Positions 4,439-6,059 of a stretch of DNA of 6,059 bases are shown piece by piece (positions within the stretch are counted from its first letter, which is position 1; each line of letters begins with the position of its first letter). The DNA lies in contig CAKUEM010000074.1 of the NCBI GenBank assembly GCA_934646115.1, positions 1-6,059 of the forward strand, in the 5' to 3' direction. This stretch comes from an uncultured Oscillospiraceae bacterium. Lineage in GTDB: Bacteria > Bacillota > Clostridia > Oscillospirales > JAAYXM01. The notes beneath the pieces were generated by a model. It had not been told where the DNA came from. It made no database searches and saw only the letters and a list, made by a program, of their open reading frames with translations. The position numbers and the translations under genes are program-made.

Positions 4439-6059
4439 ATGAAGAAAATACTTGCCTTCCTTGCCTTTTTTGCGCTTTTCTGCACGATACAGGCTGCCGC
4501 CGCAGAGGACAACCCCGTGCTGCGCGTGGGTCTGTATTACGATACGGACGCGATGGCGACCGCGAACCTGCAGGTTACAAACGGCAGCGGATATCGGCTC
4601 GGCTTTTTTGACAGTAAGCGCACGTTTATTTCGCTCTATAGCGTCAGCGCGCAGAAGATCACCATGGCGCGCGACCAGAATTTATGGTATGAAAACAGCA
4701 CGTTTTATCAAAGCGGCGCGCCGCAGGGCGCGCGCAGGCTCGGCGCATATCACATCGAATGCGTCACGAAGTTTTCCTCGCTGTCCGATGCGCAGAAAAC
4801 GCTTGCGGGCTTTACGGCGAAGGGGATCTCCGGATTTCCGGCATACATAAACGGATCGTTTTGCGTGCGCCTCGGTGCATACTCCTCGCTGGAGGAGGCG
4901 AACGCCGCGCAGGCGAAGATCGGCGGCACGGTGGTTGGAAATTCGAAAACCGCGGTCACCGTGTATCAGACAGATACGGGCACGATTTTATTTGAATATG
5001 ACGGGGGGACAAGCTCATCTCTCGCGGTCAATCCCACGCAGGGCGAGGTGAGCATGCCGCTTTCGTGGTTTAAAGGCATGAAATTTCCGGGCGCGTTTGA
5101 GTATATTCGAAACGGCGGGAACATCACGGTGGTAAACGTTGTGCCGATGCAGGACTATTTAAAGGGCGTGCTGCCGTGGGAGATGTATCCGACAGACCCG
5201 CTGGAGGCGCTCAAGGCGCAGGCACTTTGCGCGCGCACCTATGCGTATTATCACCGGGGGAAGCACGGCAAGGAGTTTGACATCTGCGCGGGAACGCACT
5301 GCCAGGCATATCGCGGGATGGAGCGCGCCAGCGAAACGACGAACCGCGCGGTGGATGAAACGTTAGGGCAATATATTTTATATAACGGCGCGCCGATCAA
5401 CGCAGTGTTCCATTCCTGTGACGGCGGCGCGACAGAGGATGCAAAAAACGTGTGGGGCAGCGAGATCCCATATTTGATCGGGAAGGTCGACCCCTATGAA
5501 GACTTGGAGCATGCGCTCAACGGCATTTGGTCTTACACCTACACGCCGCAGGAGCTAACGGATATTTTAAACGCCAAGGGGTATCAGGCGGCGCTGATTC
5601 GCGACGCGTATGTTGCGCAGTATACGCCGCTCGGCAACGTGCTGCGCGTGGTATTTGTGGACGCGAACGGCAAGGAATGGGTCTTTGAGCGCGAGCGCGC
5701 GCGTCTGATCATCAACAGCTCCACGCTTAAAAAATATACGCGCAGCCAGCGGTTTAAAATTACAAAAAGCGGCGGCGGTACGGCGGCGGGAACGATCGGC
5801 GTAAACGGCGTGGGCGAGCTGGATTTGTCCGGCGGCTATTGGGCGGTCGGCGCATCCGGCGCGGCGCAGCAGAGCGGGAGCGGCCCGGTCGCGATCATCA
5901 CGGCGAACGGAACGATCACGGCGTCCGGCGCGCAGAGCACCGGCGATGGGAATTTTGTAATCTCCGGCACGGGTTGGGGGCATAACGTCGGCATGAGTCA
6001 GGAAGGCGCTGCCGGCATGGCGAAGCGCGGCATGACCGCGGAGCAGATCATCCATTTTT
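4439..6059 (+). CDS. Secreted SPOR-like/SpoIID (LytB) domain peptidoglycan protein (3' end missing)
   Basis: The frame stays open from ATG 4439 to the window end, giving 540 residues without a stop. Residues 1-22 form a signal peptide (MKKI, hydrophobic core, AAAA before ED); the cysteine at 15 does not fit a lipobox. A SPOR-like segment lies at about 98-165, with paired RLGAY motifs (100-104 and 144-148). The SpoIID/LytB domain starts near 229: VPMQDYLKGVLPWEM with the likely catalytic Glu248, EALKAQALCARTYAYYH, FDICAGTHCQAYRG at 280-293 (Cys283, His287 and Cys288 are possible zinc ligands), then FHSCDGGATEDAKNVWG and GTGWGHNVGMSQEGA at 511-525. SpoIID is a lytic transglycosylase that cuts glycan strands lacking stem peptides during spore engulfment; LytB relatives modify an amidase. 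This one could be a sporulation enzyme or a general wall-remodelling protein, and the sequence does not decide. It lies divergent to the lysine operon. The missing end is probably short, since the last family motif has been reached. Confidence 0.92.
   Translation, partial: MKKILAFLAFFALFCTIQAAAAEDNPVLRVGLYYDTDAMATANLQVTNGSGYRLGFFDSKRTFISLYSVSAQKITMARDQNLWYENSTFYQSGAPQGARRLGAYHIECVTKFSSLSDAQKTLAGFTAKGISGFPAYINGSFCVRLGAYSSLEEANAAQAKIGGTVVGNSKTAVTVYQTDTGTILFEYDGGTSSSLAVNPTQGEVSMPLSWFKGMKFPGAFEYIRNGGNITVVNVVPMQDYLKGVLPWEMYPTDPLEALKAQALCARTYAYYHRGKHGKEFDICAGTHCQAYRGMERASETTNRAVDETLGQYILYNGAPINAVFHSCDGGATEDAKNVWGSEIPYLIGKVDPYEDLEHALNGIWSYTYTPQELTDILNAKGYQAALIRDAYVAQYTPLGNVLRVVFVDANGKEWVFERERARLIINSSTLKKYTRSQRFKITKSGGGTAAGTIGVNGVGELDLSGGYWAVGASGAAQQSGSGPVAIITANGTITASGAQSTGDGNFVISGTGWGHNVGMSQEGAAGMAKRGMTAEQIIHF

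Noticed and set aside
4037..4442. Short open frames on both strands across the asd leader (for example 4037-4252 and 4197-4385 minus, 4146-4442 plus)
   Set aside because: They overlap the riboswitch, terminator and promoter, have no convincing ribosome binding sites, and give compositions unlike real proteins.
4439..4504. Lipoprotein signal in the SpoIID-family protein
   Set aside because: Cys15 is preceded by ALF rather than a lipobox, and a normal signal peptidase I site (AAAA before ED) follows.
1..6059. CRISPR arrays, tRNA or rRNA genes, insertion sequences, attachment sites
   Set aside because: I saw no regularly spaced repeats, cloverleaf, transposase or target-site duplication. The window reads as ordinary core-genome sequence.

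Overview
The window looks like a chromosomal segment of a moderately GC-rich Clostridia-type Firmicute. The evidence is a lysine riboswitch with a Bacillota-style terminator, strong GGAGG-type ribosome binding sites, a SpoIID/LytB-family cell-wall protein, an S1 protein of Firmicute architecture, and an asd-dapA-dapB gene order. I cannot name a genus from sequence alone.

Layout, left to right. (1) Positions 1-1032, plus strand: the 3' part of an S1-domain protein (ribosomal protein S1, possibly the C-terminal half of an IspH-S1 fusion), closed by a strong terminator. (2) Positions 1156-1185: a terminator facing the opposite way, so the S1 gene and the dap operon converge. (3) Positions 1194-3987, minus strand: a compact operon transcribed asd, dapA, dapB, with gaps of about 25 bases. 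(4) Positions 3988-4411, minus strand: a long leader with an extended -10 sigma-A-type promoter, a well-formed lysine riboswitch aptamer, a candidate antiterminator and an intrinsic terminator. (5) Positions 4439-6059, plus strand and divergent: a secreted protein with a signal peptide, a SPOR-like repeat and a SpoIID/LytB domain, cut by the window end.

How the parts work together. Asd makes aspartate semialdehyde, DapA condenses it with pyruvate, and DapB reduces the product to tetrahydrodipicolinate. These are three consecutive steps toward diaminopimelate and lysine. The riboswitch should stop transcription of all three when lysine is plentiful. The divergent protein belongs to a family that acts on peptidoglycan, whose cross-linking residue is commonly diaminopimelate, so the link between the two transcription units is thematic rather than proven.

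Nothing here is clearly an undescribed system. The most informative part is the 450-base intergenic region, which has no credible gene but dense regulatory structure: kissing loops, mutually exclusive helices, and a divergent promoter packed against the neighbouring start codon.
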